DNA from: Streptomyces sp. TN58
GTDB taxonomy: Bacteria > Actinomycetota > Actinomycetes > Streptomycetales > Streptomycetaceae
DNA: 64,000 nt
Assembly (NCBI RefSeq): GCF_001941845.1
Contig: NZ_CP018870.1
Span: 3,566,501 to 3,630,500, forward strand
Direction of reading: 5' to 3'
Shown here: positions 1 to 8,145 of the stretch, piece by piece
How the letters are laid out: each line of letters starts with the position of its first letter
How positions within the stretch are numbered: the first letter of the stretch is position 1
The notes under the pieces: generated by a model
Told to the model about the DNA's origin: nothing
Database searches by the model: none
What the model saw: only the letters and a program-made list of their open reading frames with translations
Made by a program: the position numbers and the translations under genes

Positions 1-2
1 CG

Positions 3-461
3 GTCGGCAAGGGCGTCTCGAACAACACCAAGCTGGGCGAGGACCTCGGCGAGGAGGCAGCCCGTCGGCACATGCTCCTTCAGAAGGAGTTCGAAGGGTC
101 CCACGAGATCCTCGACCTGCCGGACACTCCCAACGGCTCGAAGCGGTTCGATCAGCTCTGGCGTGACAAGGACGGCAATCTGGTCATTGTGGAGGCCAAG
201 AGCCCCAACGGAGTTCTGGAATGGCGTCAGAGCAACGGCCGCCCCGACATAGTGAAGGTGAAGCAAGGAAGTATCGATTACATCAAGACGATTGTGGCGG
301 ATATGAAGGAGCGAGCCTTCACGTCTCCAGACGACGCCAGGTACGCCAAGGAGATCGAAGACGCCCTCGACAACAAGACCTTGCGCTATGTACTCGTCCA
401 GGCCAATGAGAACGCCGGCCAGTATGCTGGTGCAGTGCTCAAGTACTTCAAGCTCTTCTAA
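3..461 (+). CDS. Polymorphic toxin, C-terminal restriction-endonuclease-fold domain (5' end outside window)
   Basis: The reading frame is open from the first bases of the window, so this is the C-terminal part of a larger protein. The visible part begins with a Leu-Gly-Glu-x-Ala-Ala stretch that commonly precedes toxin domains in secreted repeat proteins. It then has an Asp followed about ten residues later by the VEAKSPNG segment, the D-(E/Q)xK signature of restriction-endonuclease-like nucleases. Such domains act as nuclease warheads at the tips of contact-dependent toxins. Two Imm49-like genes follow directly, as expected for a toxin-immunity cassette. The upstream delivery domains cannot be seen. 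A solitary nuclease is less likely because no start is visible. Confidence 0.68.
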   Translation, partial: VGKGVSNNTKLGEDLGEEAARRHMLLQKEFEGSHEILDLPDTPNGSKRFDQLWRDKDGNLVIVEAKSPNGVLEWRQSNGRPDIVKVKQGSIDYIKTIVADMKERAFTSPDDARYAKEIEDALDNKTLRYVLVQANENAGQYAGAVLKYFKLF

Positions 462-472
462 GGAGTAATGCG

Positions 473-1324
473 TTGGTCGCGATCATCCCCCGTCATCCCT
501 TTCCCACGGGGAACGCGGAAGCCGGCCTCGCCTTCCTGGAGGAGAGTGCGCAGGCGTGGCTCGGCCGCCTGGAAGGGCGGTCCACAGCCCTCGGTGAAGC
601 GCTGAGCAGCACCTTCATCGTGGCCCAGGCGCGTTGCCTGATGGACCCGCGAGGTGCGATCTACCCCACTTGGGACGCGTGGGTCACTGCGATGCAGGTC
701 GGCTCCGCCGTGTTCGCCGCAGCGACCACGACCGAGACCCACGTCCGCTGCCGCATCGCTCACGAGGACCGCACGCTCGAAGCCACCGGGCCGCAGCCCT
801 ACGTGACTCCGGCGTCCTGGCTCACCGCTTTTTACCTGGCAGCCGTGTGCCGTGAGCGGGACCGGATCACCGCGCTCTGCCGGGTACCGCTGTCGCTGTT
901 GCGCGAGAACGGAGCCGTCTCCCAGGAATTCGAGTACGCCTGGATCGACGCCCTCCAGACCTACTGGCTCGGCGGTCCCGACCTGGGTCAGAAGCTGGTG
1001 GCGGCAATCGACGGAACGGACCCGGAGACCGCTTCGGACCCGGAAACGGTCGGGAAGCTGTTCTACCCGCCGATGGAGATGCTCCACCGCATCATCCGCG
1101 GTGACCACGCCGGCTTCACCCGTGCCCTCACGGCCGCCCTGCAGTGGCACCAGGAGTACTGGACCCAGGAGGGGCGATCGGAGCTGATCCCCGGCCTCGT
1201 CGCACTCGCGCCACTCGCCATGACCTGCTTCGCCCACGACGCCGGCATCCCGATCGAAGTCGAATCCGACTACGTGCCCGCCGTCCTTGTCACGCGCAAC
1301 TGGTGCGGTGAGTTCCCCACGTAG
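473..1324 (+). CDS. Imm49-like immunity protein (first of two)
   Basis: The product is about 283 residues, largely helical, with the conserved pieces TWDAWVTAMQ, a TGPQPY turn and W-x-ALQ. These fit the Imm49 family of immunity proteins common in Streptomyces toxin loci. It would neutralise the nuclease toxin whose gene ends 12 bases upstream. TTG is preferred as the start: the AAGGAG at 460-465 sits seven bases before TTG 473, whereas the nearby ATG at 468 is out of frame. It is clearly paralogous to the next gene. Family assignment is from memory of the motif pattern, not a search. Confidence 0.65.
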   Translation: MVAIIPRHPFPTGNAEAGLAFLEESAQAWLGRLEGRSTALGEALSSTFIVAQARCLMDPRGAIYPTWDAWVTAMQVGSAVFAAATTTETHVRCRIAHEDRTLEATGPQPYVTPASWLTAFYLAAVCRERDRITALCRVPLSLLRENGAVSQEFEYAWIDALQTYWLGGPDLGQKLVAAIDGTDPETASDPETVGKLFYPPMEMLHRIIRGDHAGFTRALTAALQWHQEYWTQEGRSELIPGLVALAPLAMTCFAHDAGIPIEVESDYVPAVLVTRNWCGEFPT

Positions 1325-1333
1325 GAAACGCGG

Positions 1334-2194
1334 ATGACGGGGCCGGTGTCCGGCCAGGAGTGTCCGAAGGACGAGATGGCGGCGGTGGTTCCCTCCATGG
1401 AGGGGGCGCTGTCCTATTCGCTGGAGGCGATCGAGACCTCGCACAACTCCAGGTCGGGCGCGGTCATGAGGTCGCTGAACGTCGCCTTCGTACGCTGTGT
1501 CGGCGATCCTGGTGCCGTCATGCTGGAGACGTGGGAGTCCTGGCTGCTGGCCATGCAGGTGCACTCCGCCGTCTTCGCCGCCGTCGACCCCGACCGGGAG
1601 ACGGTCACCTGCAAGATCCGGCAGGAGGAGCGCCACCTCGCGACCACCGGACCGCAGCCCTACCTCAACGCGAACACCTGGCTCAACGCCTTCTACCTTG
1701 CGATCATCTGCCGCGAAGCAGCCCGCCTCGACATGCTGGCGCGGATCCCGGTTTCCGTGCTGCGCGACTTCGGCGGCGCCCTGGACGAGTACACCTATGC
1801 CTGGGTGGAGACCCTCCAGAGCTTCTGGCTCCGCCGCGACGACGTGGGTGCGCACCTGGTGCGCGCCGTGGACCTGAGCGCTCCCGAGCAGGCCCGCGTC
1901 ATCGACGCCGAGACGATGAGCAAGCTCCGCTACCCGCCGATCATGATGCTGTACCGCTACCTGCGCAACGACGCCGCCGGCTTCAACGAGGCCTTGGCCG
2001 ATGCCGTCCGCTGGCACAAGGAGTACTGGACTGCCGACGAGGACCGCCGACAGAACATCCTGGGCATCGTCGCCCTTGCTCCTCTGGCGATCGCCTGCCT
2101 GGCCAAGGCCAACGGCATCCCGGTCGAGGTCGAGACCGACTACCTACCGCAGGCCCTCCTCGACTTCGCCTGGCGCGGCGAGTTCGACGCGTAG
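1334..2194 (+). CDS. Imm49-like immunity protein (second of two)
   Basis: This 286-residue paralogue of the preceding gene shares the W-x-x-W-L-L-AMQVHSAVFAA block, a TGPQPYLNANTWLNAFYLA segment and the W-x-ETLQSFWL segment at matching positions. It begins nine bases after the stop of the first copy and is presumably co-transcribed with the toxin. Tandem immunity genes usually protect against toxin variants, or are kept as orphan immunities after toxin exchange. The sequences have diverged well beyond a recent duplication, so the two may recognise different toxins. The ATG at 1334 is preceded by a weak purine-rich stretch, and translational coupling is likely. Confidence 0.65.
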   Translation: MTGPVSGQECPKDEMAAVVPSMEGALSYSLEAIETSHNSRSGAVMRSLNVAFVRCVGDPGAVMLETWESWLLAMQVHSAVFAAVDPDRETVTCKIRQEERHLATTGPQPYLNANTWLNAFYLAIICREAARLDMLARIPVSVLRDFGGALDEYTYAWVETLQSFWLRRDDVGAHLVRAVDLSAPEQARVIDAETMSKLRYPPIMMLYRYLRNDAAGFNEALADAVRWHKEYWTADEDRRQNILGIVALAPLAIACLAKANGIPVEVETDYLPQALLDFAWRGEFDA

Positions 2195-2251
2195 CCGCCG
2201 GTCGGGGCTTGAGTAGGGTGGGCGGGATCAAGACACACGGGGGATTCGCAT

Positions 2252-3109
2252 ATGGAAGCGCTGGGGCATGACGACCCGGTGCGGGTCGGGGCGTACACCG
2301 TACTCGCGCGGCTCGGCGCCGAGCCGGAACTGAGGTCTGCCGAGCGGGCGTTCGTCGTCCGGAGCGGTGACGGCCGTACGCTGCTCGCACGCCTCCCCCG
2401 CCCCGGCACCGACCCGACCCGCTGGGCCATCGAGGCCGAGGGGGCGCGCAGGCTCTCCATACCCGGGTTCCTGACGGTCGGCGAGGTGGGAGGCGGCCCA
2501 GCGGAACTCCCCTGGTGCACCGCGCCGTACGTGCCCGCCCTCACGCTGCCCGCCGCCCTGCGGGCCCACGGCGGGCCGCTGCCCGACCCCGTCGTACGGG
2601 CGCTGGGCGCGGCTCTCGCCCGGACGCTGGCCGGCGCCCACGCGCAGGGCGTCGCGCACGCCGGCCTGTCCCCCGCCGCCGTGCTGCTCACCACCGACGG
2701 GCCCCGCCTGAGCTGCTTCGGCGCCGTACGGGTCGCCGGCCCCGACGGCGAACCGCGCAGCGGCCTGCCGGGGCTCGACTCCGGCAGTCTCGCCCCGGAG
2801 CAGGCGGCCGGCGGCCGGCCGCAGCCGCCGGGCGACGTGTACGCGCTGGGCGCGGTACTCGCGTACGCCGCGACCGGCCACACCGTCCCCGAACGCGACG
2901 AGCTCCCCGCCTTCCTGCGTGAGCCGGTCACGGCCTGCCTCTCCCGCGACCCGGCCCGCCGCCCCCAGGCTCACCAGGTCCTCCCCCCGTCGGGCCCGGA
3001 CGCCGGCCCGATGCCCCTGCCGGCATCCGTCGTCACCGCGCTCGCACGCCAGTCGGCGGAGCTCCTCGCCGCCGAACTCCCCGTCCCCGCCTCCCGGACC
3101 GCCCTCTGA
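2252..3109 (+). CDS. Ser/Thr pseudokinase, first gene of a kinase operon
   Basis: This 285-residue protein aligns along its length with the kinase domain of the next gene (GAYTVLARLG start, PDPVVRALGAALARTLAGAHAQG helix, LAPEQ and GDVYALGAVLAYAATGH segments). It lacks the catalytic apparatus. The glycine loop is LGAEPE, the ATP-anchoring Lys position reads Arg (LLARL), HRD is HAG at 136-138, the metal-binding Asn is Ala, and DFG is CFG at 155-157. There is no transmembrane segment or propeller. It is probably a catalytically dead partner or scaffold for the neighbouring kinases. Its stop overlaps the next start by one base (TGATG), implying coupled translation. Confidence 0.85.
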   Translation: MEALGHDDPVRVGAYTVLARLGAEPELRSAERAFVVRSGDGRTLLARLPRPGTDPTRWAIEAEGARRLSIPGFLTVGEVGGGPAELPWCTAPYVPALTLPAALRAHGGPLPDPVVRALGAALARTLAGAHAQGVAHAGLSPAAVLLTTDGPRLSCFGAVRVAGPDGEPRSGLPGLDSGSLAPEQAAGGRPQPPGDVYALGAVLAYAATGHTVPERDELPAFLREPVTACLSRDPARRPQAHQVLPPSGPDAGPMPLPASVVTALARQSAELLAAELPVPASRTAL

Positions 3110-5301
3110 TGATCGCCCCTCTCACCCACGACGACCCGCACTCCCTCGGCGGCTACCGCCTCCTCGCCCGCCTGGGCAGCGGCGGCATGGGCACCGTCTA
3201 CCTCGCCCGCTCGGCCGGCGGCCGCACGGCGGCGCTCAAGACGATGCACGCGCACATCGCCGCCGATCCCGCCGCCCGCACCCGCTTCCGCCTCGAAACC
3301 GACGCGGCCCGCGTCATCGGCCCCGTCCACGGCGCCCGGGTCTTCGACGCCGACCCGCTTGCCGAAACCCCCTGGCTGGCCACCGAGTACGTCCTCGGTC
3401 CGCCCCTCGACGAGGCCGTCTCCACCGCCGGACCGCTCCCCGAGCCCGCGGTGCGCGCCCTGGGGGCCCTGCTGTGCGCGGCGCTGGCCCAGCTGCACGC
3501 CTCCGACGTCGTCCACCGCGACCTCAAGCCCTCCAACGTGATGATCACCGCCGAGGGTCCCAAGGTCATCGACTTCGGGATCGCCCGCGCCCTCGGCGAC
3601 GACCGCCTCACCCGCACCGGCACCGCCGCCGGCACGCCCGCCTTCATGTCCCCCGAGCAGGCGACCGGCCTCGAACACACCTCCGCCGGCGACGTCTTCG
3701 CCCTCGCCGGCGTCCTCATCTACGCGGCCACCGGCCACGGCCCCTTCGGCAGCGGCGGCCACGCCGACCTCATGTACCGCGTGCGGCACGCCGAACCCGA
3801 CCTCACCGGGCTCCCGCCGGCCCTGTTGCCGATCCTGGCCCGCTGCCTCGACAAGGACCCGGCCGGCCGGCCCACCACCGCCGGCCTCGCCGCCCTGCTC
3901 CAGCCCGGGCCGGACGACTTCGCCGGGCACCTCCCCGAGCCCCTCCTCCGGGAGATCGCCCGCCGCGTCGGCGGCGTCTGGAACGACGCGCCCCACCGCC
4001 TGCCCGCCCCACCCGAGCACGCCCTCGCCGCGACCCTCCCCGCCGACGGCCGGCCACCCTCGCCGTCCGGTCCCTCCCGCCGCCGCGCCCTCGCCCTCGG
4101 CGGGGGTGCCGTACTGGTGACGGCGGCGGCCGGCGCCGGCGCCTGGGCCTGGCTCGGCCGTCAGGAGAGCACCGGACCGAAGCCGCCCGGCCCCGTCTCC
4201 AAGGAGCCCGCCTGGGACCTCCTGTGGCAGGAGCCCGTCAGCTACGCCGACCCGCTCATCCCGCCCGCCCCGCTGACCCTGGACGGCCTCCTCCTCGTCG
4301 GCGAGTACGGCGTCAAGGGCTTGGACCCGGCCACCGGAGCGGCCAAGTGGGAGGACCCGTCGGTCTACTTCATGCGCCGCACCACCACCGACGGCACGAA
4401 GATCTACGCCGCCGACTACACCCTCGACGAGGCCGACCCGCTGCGCGTCTCCACGGTCGACCCGGCCACCGGCAAGCTCGACTCCCCCTTCAGCGAGCTC
4501 AGGGACCTGCGGGCGATCCTCTACGGAACCCAGCTGCTCTGCGCGACCGGCGACGCCGTCTACCTGGCGGGAGGCCGCGGCACCCACAACCGCGAGGGCT
4601 TCGGCAAGGACCAGAAGTGGTTCCTGCTGAAAGTCGACACCCGTTCCGGCGGCAAGCTCTGGGAGGTGCCGCTGCCCGCCCGCCCCGAAGGGTCCCCGCA
4701 CCTGAACTACCTGTCCGCGCGGGCCGTGGGACGCCACCTCGTCCTCGTCCAGCAGCCCGCCGAGGGCGAGCCGCGCCTCGTCGTCCACGACGCCGCGACG
4801 GGCAGGGTCCTGTGGGACAGGCCGCTGCAGAGCCCGCAGCCCGTCCTGAACCGGGCCCACCTGGCCGTGGACGACCGGCACGTGTACCCGTCGGCGGGTG
4901 AACTCGTCGCGCTCGGCCTCGCCGACGGCAAACCGGCCTGGCGCTTCGCGGGACAGACCCCGACGGCACGCTTCGGCCCCCCGGCCGTCAAGGACGGCGT
5001 GGTGTACGCGGTCGAGGAGAACCGCGGCCTGGTCGCCCTCGACGCCGCGAACGGCACCCTGCGGTGGGCGGAGAAGACCCGCCCGGTCACCGCCGAGGAC
5101 CTCGCCGTCCCGCCCGCGGTCGGCATCTCGTACGTGTACGCCTACGACGGGGCCTCCGCCGCGCTGGTCGCCGCCGACATCCGCACCGGCACCCTCAGCC
5201 GGCCCTTCAAGGCCGCCAGGGCGCGGTACTTCGCCGACCCGGCCGCCAAGCGGCTCATCGCCGTCGGCGGCGAATACGTCGCCGCGTACCCCCTCGCCTG
5301 A
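3109..5301 (+). CDS. Membrane-anchored Ser/Thr protein kinase with PQQ-like beta-propeller
   Basis: The protein has 730 residues. The N-terminal Hanks-type kinase is complete: glycine loop GSGGMG at 23-28, Lys44, HRDLKPSN from 136, DFG at 155-157 and a GTPAFMSPEQ activation segment with several threonines. A basic stretch (SRRR) and one hydrophobic segment around 325-347 anchor it in the membrane. The remainder, about 360-730, consists of PQQ-like repeats (LDPATGAAKW, VDPATGKLD, HDAATGRVLW and similar), predicted to form an extracytoplasmic propeller that may bind a ligand or wall component. It follows the pseudokinase with a one-base overlap and precedes a paralogous kinase. Confidence 0.92.
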   Translation: MIAPLTHDDPHSLGGYRLLARLGSGGMGTVYLARSAGGRTAALKTMHAHIAADPAARTRFRLETDAARVIGPVHGARVFDADPLAETPWLATEYVLGPPLDEAVSTAGPLPEPAVRALGALLCAALAQLHASDVVHRDLKPSNVMITAEGPKVIDFGIARALGDDRLTRTGTAAGTPAFMSPEQATGLEHTSAGDVFALAGVLIYAATGHGPFGSGGHADLMYRVRHAEPDLTGLPPALLPILARCLDKDPAGRPTTAGLAALLQPGPDDFAGHLPEPLLREIARRVGGVWNDAPHRLPAPPEHALAATLPADGRPPSPSGPSRRRALALGGGAVLVTAAAGAGAWAWLGRQESTGPKPPGPVSKEPAWDLLWQEPVSYADPLIPPAPLTLDGLLLVGEYGVKGLDPATGAAKWEDPSVYFMRRTTTDGTKIYAADYTLDEADPLRVSTVDPATGKLDSPFSELRDLRAILYGTQLLCATGDAVYLAGGRGTHNREGFGKDQKWFLLKVDTRSGGKLWEVPLPARPEGSPHLNYLSARAVGRHLVLVQQPAEGEPRLVVHDAATGRVLWDRPLQSPQPVLNRAHLAVDDRHVYPSAGELVALGLADGKPAWRFAGQTPTARFGPPAVKDGVVYAVEENRGLVALDAANGTLRWAEKTRPVTAEDLAVPPAVGISYVYAYDGASAALVAADIRTGTLSRPFKAARARYFADPAAKRLIAVGGEYVAAYPLA

Positions 5302-5324
5302 GCTCACAGAAAGCACCACACCCC

Positions 5325-7427
5325 ATGAAGCCCCTGGAGTCCGGAGACCCGATCCGACTGGGTCCGTACCGCGTCCTCGCCGTCCTCGGCGAAGGAGGCA
5401 TGGGCAAGGTCTACGCCGGCCAGGACGGCGAGGGGCAGACCGCCGCGGTGAAGGTGCTGCACCCCCACCTGGCGCACGACGAGAACCTCAGCCGGCGCTT
5501 CGTCCGCGAGGCCCGGATGGCCCAGGCGGTCGGCGGCGCGTCCGTGGCCCGCGTACTGGACGCCCAGACCGAGGGCGGGCGGCCGTGGATCGCCACCGAG
5601 TACCTGACCGGGCCGACCCTCGCGGACGCCGTACGCGCCCACGGGCCGCTCGACGAGCCGGCCGTACGGGCCCTGGCGGCGGCGCTCGCCGGGGCGCTGC
5701 GCGACATCCACGCCGCCGGCCTCGTCCACCGGGACCTCAAGCCCGCCAACATCGTGCTCACCGCGACGGGCCCCCGCGTCATCGACTTCGGCATCGCCCG
5801 CCCCGAGCACGGCCTCACCCTCACCACCACCGGCCAGGTCCCCGTCACCCCGGGGTACGGCGCGCCCGAGCAGGTCGTCGGGCAGCGCGTCGGACCGCCG
5901 GCCGACGTCTTCTCCCTGGGTGCCGTCCTGGTGTACGCGGCGAGCGGGGGCCACGCCTACGAGGGTTCGCACGTCGCCGCCGTGCAGTACGAGGTGGTGC
6001 ACGGCGAGCCGCGCCTGGACCGCGTACCGCCCGCGCTGCGGCCGCTGATCGGCCCGTGCCTCGCCAAGGACCCGGCGTCGCGGCCGCTGCCCGACCAGAT
6101 CGCCTGGTCGGCCGCCCCGCCCCGCGGAGCCGAACGCGCCTGGCGGCGCGGAGCGATCGCGCGGGACATCACCTCCCTGGAGCACGGCCTGTCCCGGCTG
6201 ACGACCCTGCCCGGCGGGGCCGCACCGCGCCCGCTCTCCCGGCGCCGTCTGCTGACGGGTCTCGCGGCCGGCGGGTCCGTGCTCGCGGTCGGCGGGGGCG
6301 GCGCGGCCTGGTGGGCCCTGGCGAACCGTTCCGGCGGCGGCCCCTTCGACATTCCCCCGGCCGTGCCGACGCCGCAGGGCAAGGTCTTCGACACGAAGAA
6401 GGGCGACTACGTCCTGGGGGAGACTCCCGCACCGCTGTGGAGCGTCCCGGCGGCCGTCGCGGCCGACACGCCCGCGCCCCTGCCCGTACGGGACGTGGTC
6501 GTCGTCGCCGCGCCGGAAGGCGGGATCGCCGCGCGCAGCGTCGTCGACGGGTCACTGCGGTGGACGGCGGCGAAGGCGGTGGCGGCCAGCCGCTACCTGT
6601 CCCTCTCCGACCGGCTGGTGGCCGCCACCGACGGCGACGGCACCCTCGTGACGTTCGTCGCCTCGACCGGGAAGCCCAAGTGGACGGCTGCCGCCGATGC
6701 CGCGTGGCTCCTCGCCGCGGACGACGAGGCCGTCTACCTGGTGACCAAGGACCGGCGCGTGCGCAGTGTCGGCCGATCCGATGCCAGGATCCGCTGGACC
6801 GTCGGCGTCGGCGCGGACCTCGGCACGGGGGCCGCCTCGCGCGGCCTCGCGGCCCAGGGCCGGCTCGTCGTGACGGCGGCCGACGGAAGCGTGCTCGCCC
6901 TCGACACGGCCGACGGCCGCACGGTGTGGGACCGCCGCGGGCAGTCCGCCGACGGCCGGGCCAAGGTCGCCGTGTCGGGCCGCACTCTGTGCGTGACCGG
7001 AAAGAAACTCACCGCCGTCGACGTCGTCGACGGCAAGGAGCTCTGGTCGGCCGAGAACCCCCAGCCGAAGGACGGGACACCGGTCTTCTGGGGCCCGCCG
7101 ACCATCCACGGCGAGCACGTGTACGCGAGCGTGCTGACCGTCCCCCTGCGCTTGGACCTGCGCACCGGCCGGGGAACGGACTGGTCCTTCCAGGGCCTGT
7201 TCGAGTGCGACCCGCCCAGCCCGCTGGTCGTACAGGGCAACGGGCTGTGGTCCGTCACCGTGAACAGGACGGAGGGCGGCATCAACGTTGTCGACCTCTC
7301 GCCCGAAGGCCGGACGACGTGGGTCTTCCGCGTCGTCAAGAACCCCGACCGGTACTGGATCACGGGCGACGCGAACCGTGTGTTCCTCCTCGACGGCACG
7401 ACGCTCGCCGCCCTGCCCGTCTTCTGA
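5325..7427 (+). CDS. Membrane-anchored Ser/Thr protein kinase with PQQ-like beta-propeller (paralogue)
   Basis: The product has 700 residues from ATG 5325, which starts MKPLESGDPIRLGPYRV; the frame is open further upstream but only as a shadow of the previous gene. The kinase core is intact: GEGGMG glycine loop, Lys43 in AAVKVLHPHL, HRDLKPAN near 137, DFGIAR near 155 and a GYGAPEQ activation segment with adjacent threonines. A transmembrane helix follows SRRRLLTG near residue 307. The C-terminal half carries PQQ-like repeats (LDTADGRTVWDR, VDVVDGKELW). It lies 23 bases after the preceding kinase and is likely in the same operon. The two propellers differ enough to sense different ligands. Confidence 0.92.
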   Translation: MKPLESGDPIRLGPYRVLAVLGEGGMGKVYAGQDGEGQTAAVKVLHPHLAHDENLSRRFVREARMAQAVGGASVARVLDAQTEGGRPWIATEYLTGPTLADAVRAHGPLDEPAVRALAAALAGALRDIHAAGLVHRDLKPANIVLTATGPRVIDFGIARPEHGLTLTTTGQVPVTPGYGAPEQVVGQRVGPPADVFSLGAVLVYAASGGHAYEGSHVAAVQYEVVHGEPRLDRVPPALRPLIGPCLAKDPASRPLPDQIAWSAAPPRGAERAWRRGAIARDITSLEHGLSRLTTLPGGAAPRPLSRRRLLTGLAAGGSVLAVGGGGAAWWALANRSGGGPFDIPPAVPTPQGKVFDTKKGDYVLGETPAPLWSVPAAVAADTPAPLPVRDVVVVAAPEGGIAARSVVDGSLRWTAAKAVAASRYLSLSDRLVAATDGDGTLVTFVASTGKPKWTAAADAAWLLAADDEAVYLVTKDRRVRSVGRSDARIRWTVGVGADLGTGAASRGLAAQGRLVVTAADGSVLALDTADGRTVWDRRGQSADGRAKVAVSGRTLCVTGKKLTAVDVVDGKELWSAENPQPKDGTPVFWGPPTIHGEHVYASVLTVPLRLDLRTGRGTDWSFQGLFECDPPSPLVVQGNGLWSVTVNRTEGGINVVDLSPEGRTTWVFRVVKNPDRYWITGDANRVFLLDGTTLAALPVF

Positions 7428-7473
7428 GCCGCCAGGCGGCACCCGGTGGCGGGCAGTACCCCGTCGTCCCCCG

Positions 7474-8145
7474 TCAGACCCGGAAGGGCGGCTGCGGCCA
7501 GCGGTGCGGGCGGTGCGGCGCCCACCACCACAGCTCGCCGACGCCGACCAGGAGGGACTCCGCCGCCAGGTCGGCCCGCACACCGGGGTCGACCGCGCCG
7601 GCGGTCGGGTCCGCCCGGACCGCCTCCACCCCGGCGAGGTAGGCCGGTTCGTCGATCACGATCCGGTTCAGCACACCGGAGCGGTGGTCGCGGACCTCCA
7701 GGAAGCCGGGGCCGTTGCGGACGAGGCACTTGCCGAGGAAGAAGCCCTCCGCCCAGGCCGCGCGGAGCTCCGCCGCGTCGGCCGGCCCCTCGATCCCGGA
7801 CGGCGGGTAGAGATGGCCGAGCGTGAACGCCGACGGGCCGGACCGGCACGACCCCGCGTCGGGCAGCCGCACGCGCCAGTCGACGACGACGCCCCAGGCG
7901 GTCAGCTCCCGGATCAGGTCCAGGAGCCGTACGGCGCAGACCGGCTCGGCCGCGGGAGACAGGTCCACCAGGGTGCTGAACTCGGCCCTGCGCACCCCCG
8001 TTCGGTACAGCTCGCGGGCGGTGTGCGCGGCGTCCGCGCAGGCGTCGGCGACGGCGACGCTGCCGAGGTGCATGCCCGGAAGCGTCCGCGCGTGGTCGCG
8101 GTAGTCCCGCCACAGGTCGATCACCGGCTTGCGGGCGGGGATCAC
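7474..8145 (-). CDS. DUF5825-like protein, partner of the radical SAM methyltransferase
   Basis: The protein has 223 residues, no signal peptide and no membrane segment. The C-terminus is rich in Trp, His and Pro (WWWAPHRPHRWPQPPF). It resembles the DUF5825 proteins found next to RiPP-maturation radical SAM C-methyltransferases in actinomycetes. Its ATG overlaps the stop of that methyltransferase gene (ATGA, 8142-8145), so the two are translationally coupled. The role is unknown; a substrate-recognition or partner function in peptide maturation is an inference from the pairing. It converges with the kinase gene that ends at 7427. Confidence 0.6.
   Translation of the reverse strand: MIPARKPVIDLWRDYRDHARTLPGMHLGSVAVADACADAAHTARELYRTGVRRAEFSTLVDLSPAAEPVCAVRLLDLIRELTAWGVVVDWRVRLPDAGSCRSGPSAFTLGHLYPPSGIEGPADAAELRAAWAEGFFLGKCLVRNGPGFLEVRDHRSGVLNRIVIDEPAYLAGVEAVRADPTAGAVDPGVRADLAAESLLVGVGELWWWAPHRPHRWPQPPFRV

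Noticed and set aside
458-2017. Long minus-strand open frame opposite the Imm49-like genes
   Set aside because: Gly/Arg/Val-rich antisense shadow with no motif and no ribosome site; the plus-strand frames have clear family features. Similar long shadows at 2971-5319, 8253-10121, 11891-13225, 17369-19669, 19903-22005, 22084-24312 and 25981-28350 were set aside for the same reason.
6225-6300. Twin-arginine-like SRRRLLTG motif in the second kinase
   Set aside because: It lies in the middle of the protein after the kinase domain and precedes a single transmembrane helix; positive residues on the cytoplasmic side explain it, not Tat export.
4898-7642. 914-residue plus-strand frame across the second kinase
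   Set aside because: Arg/Pro-rich low-complexity translation typical of a shifted frame in GC-rich DNA; the kinase at 5325-7427 accounts for the region.
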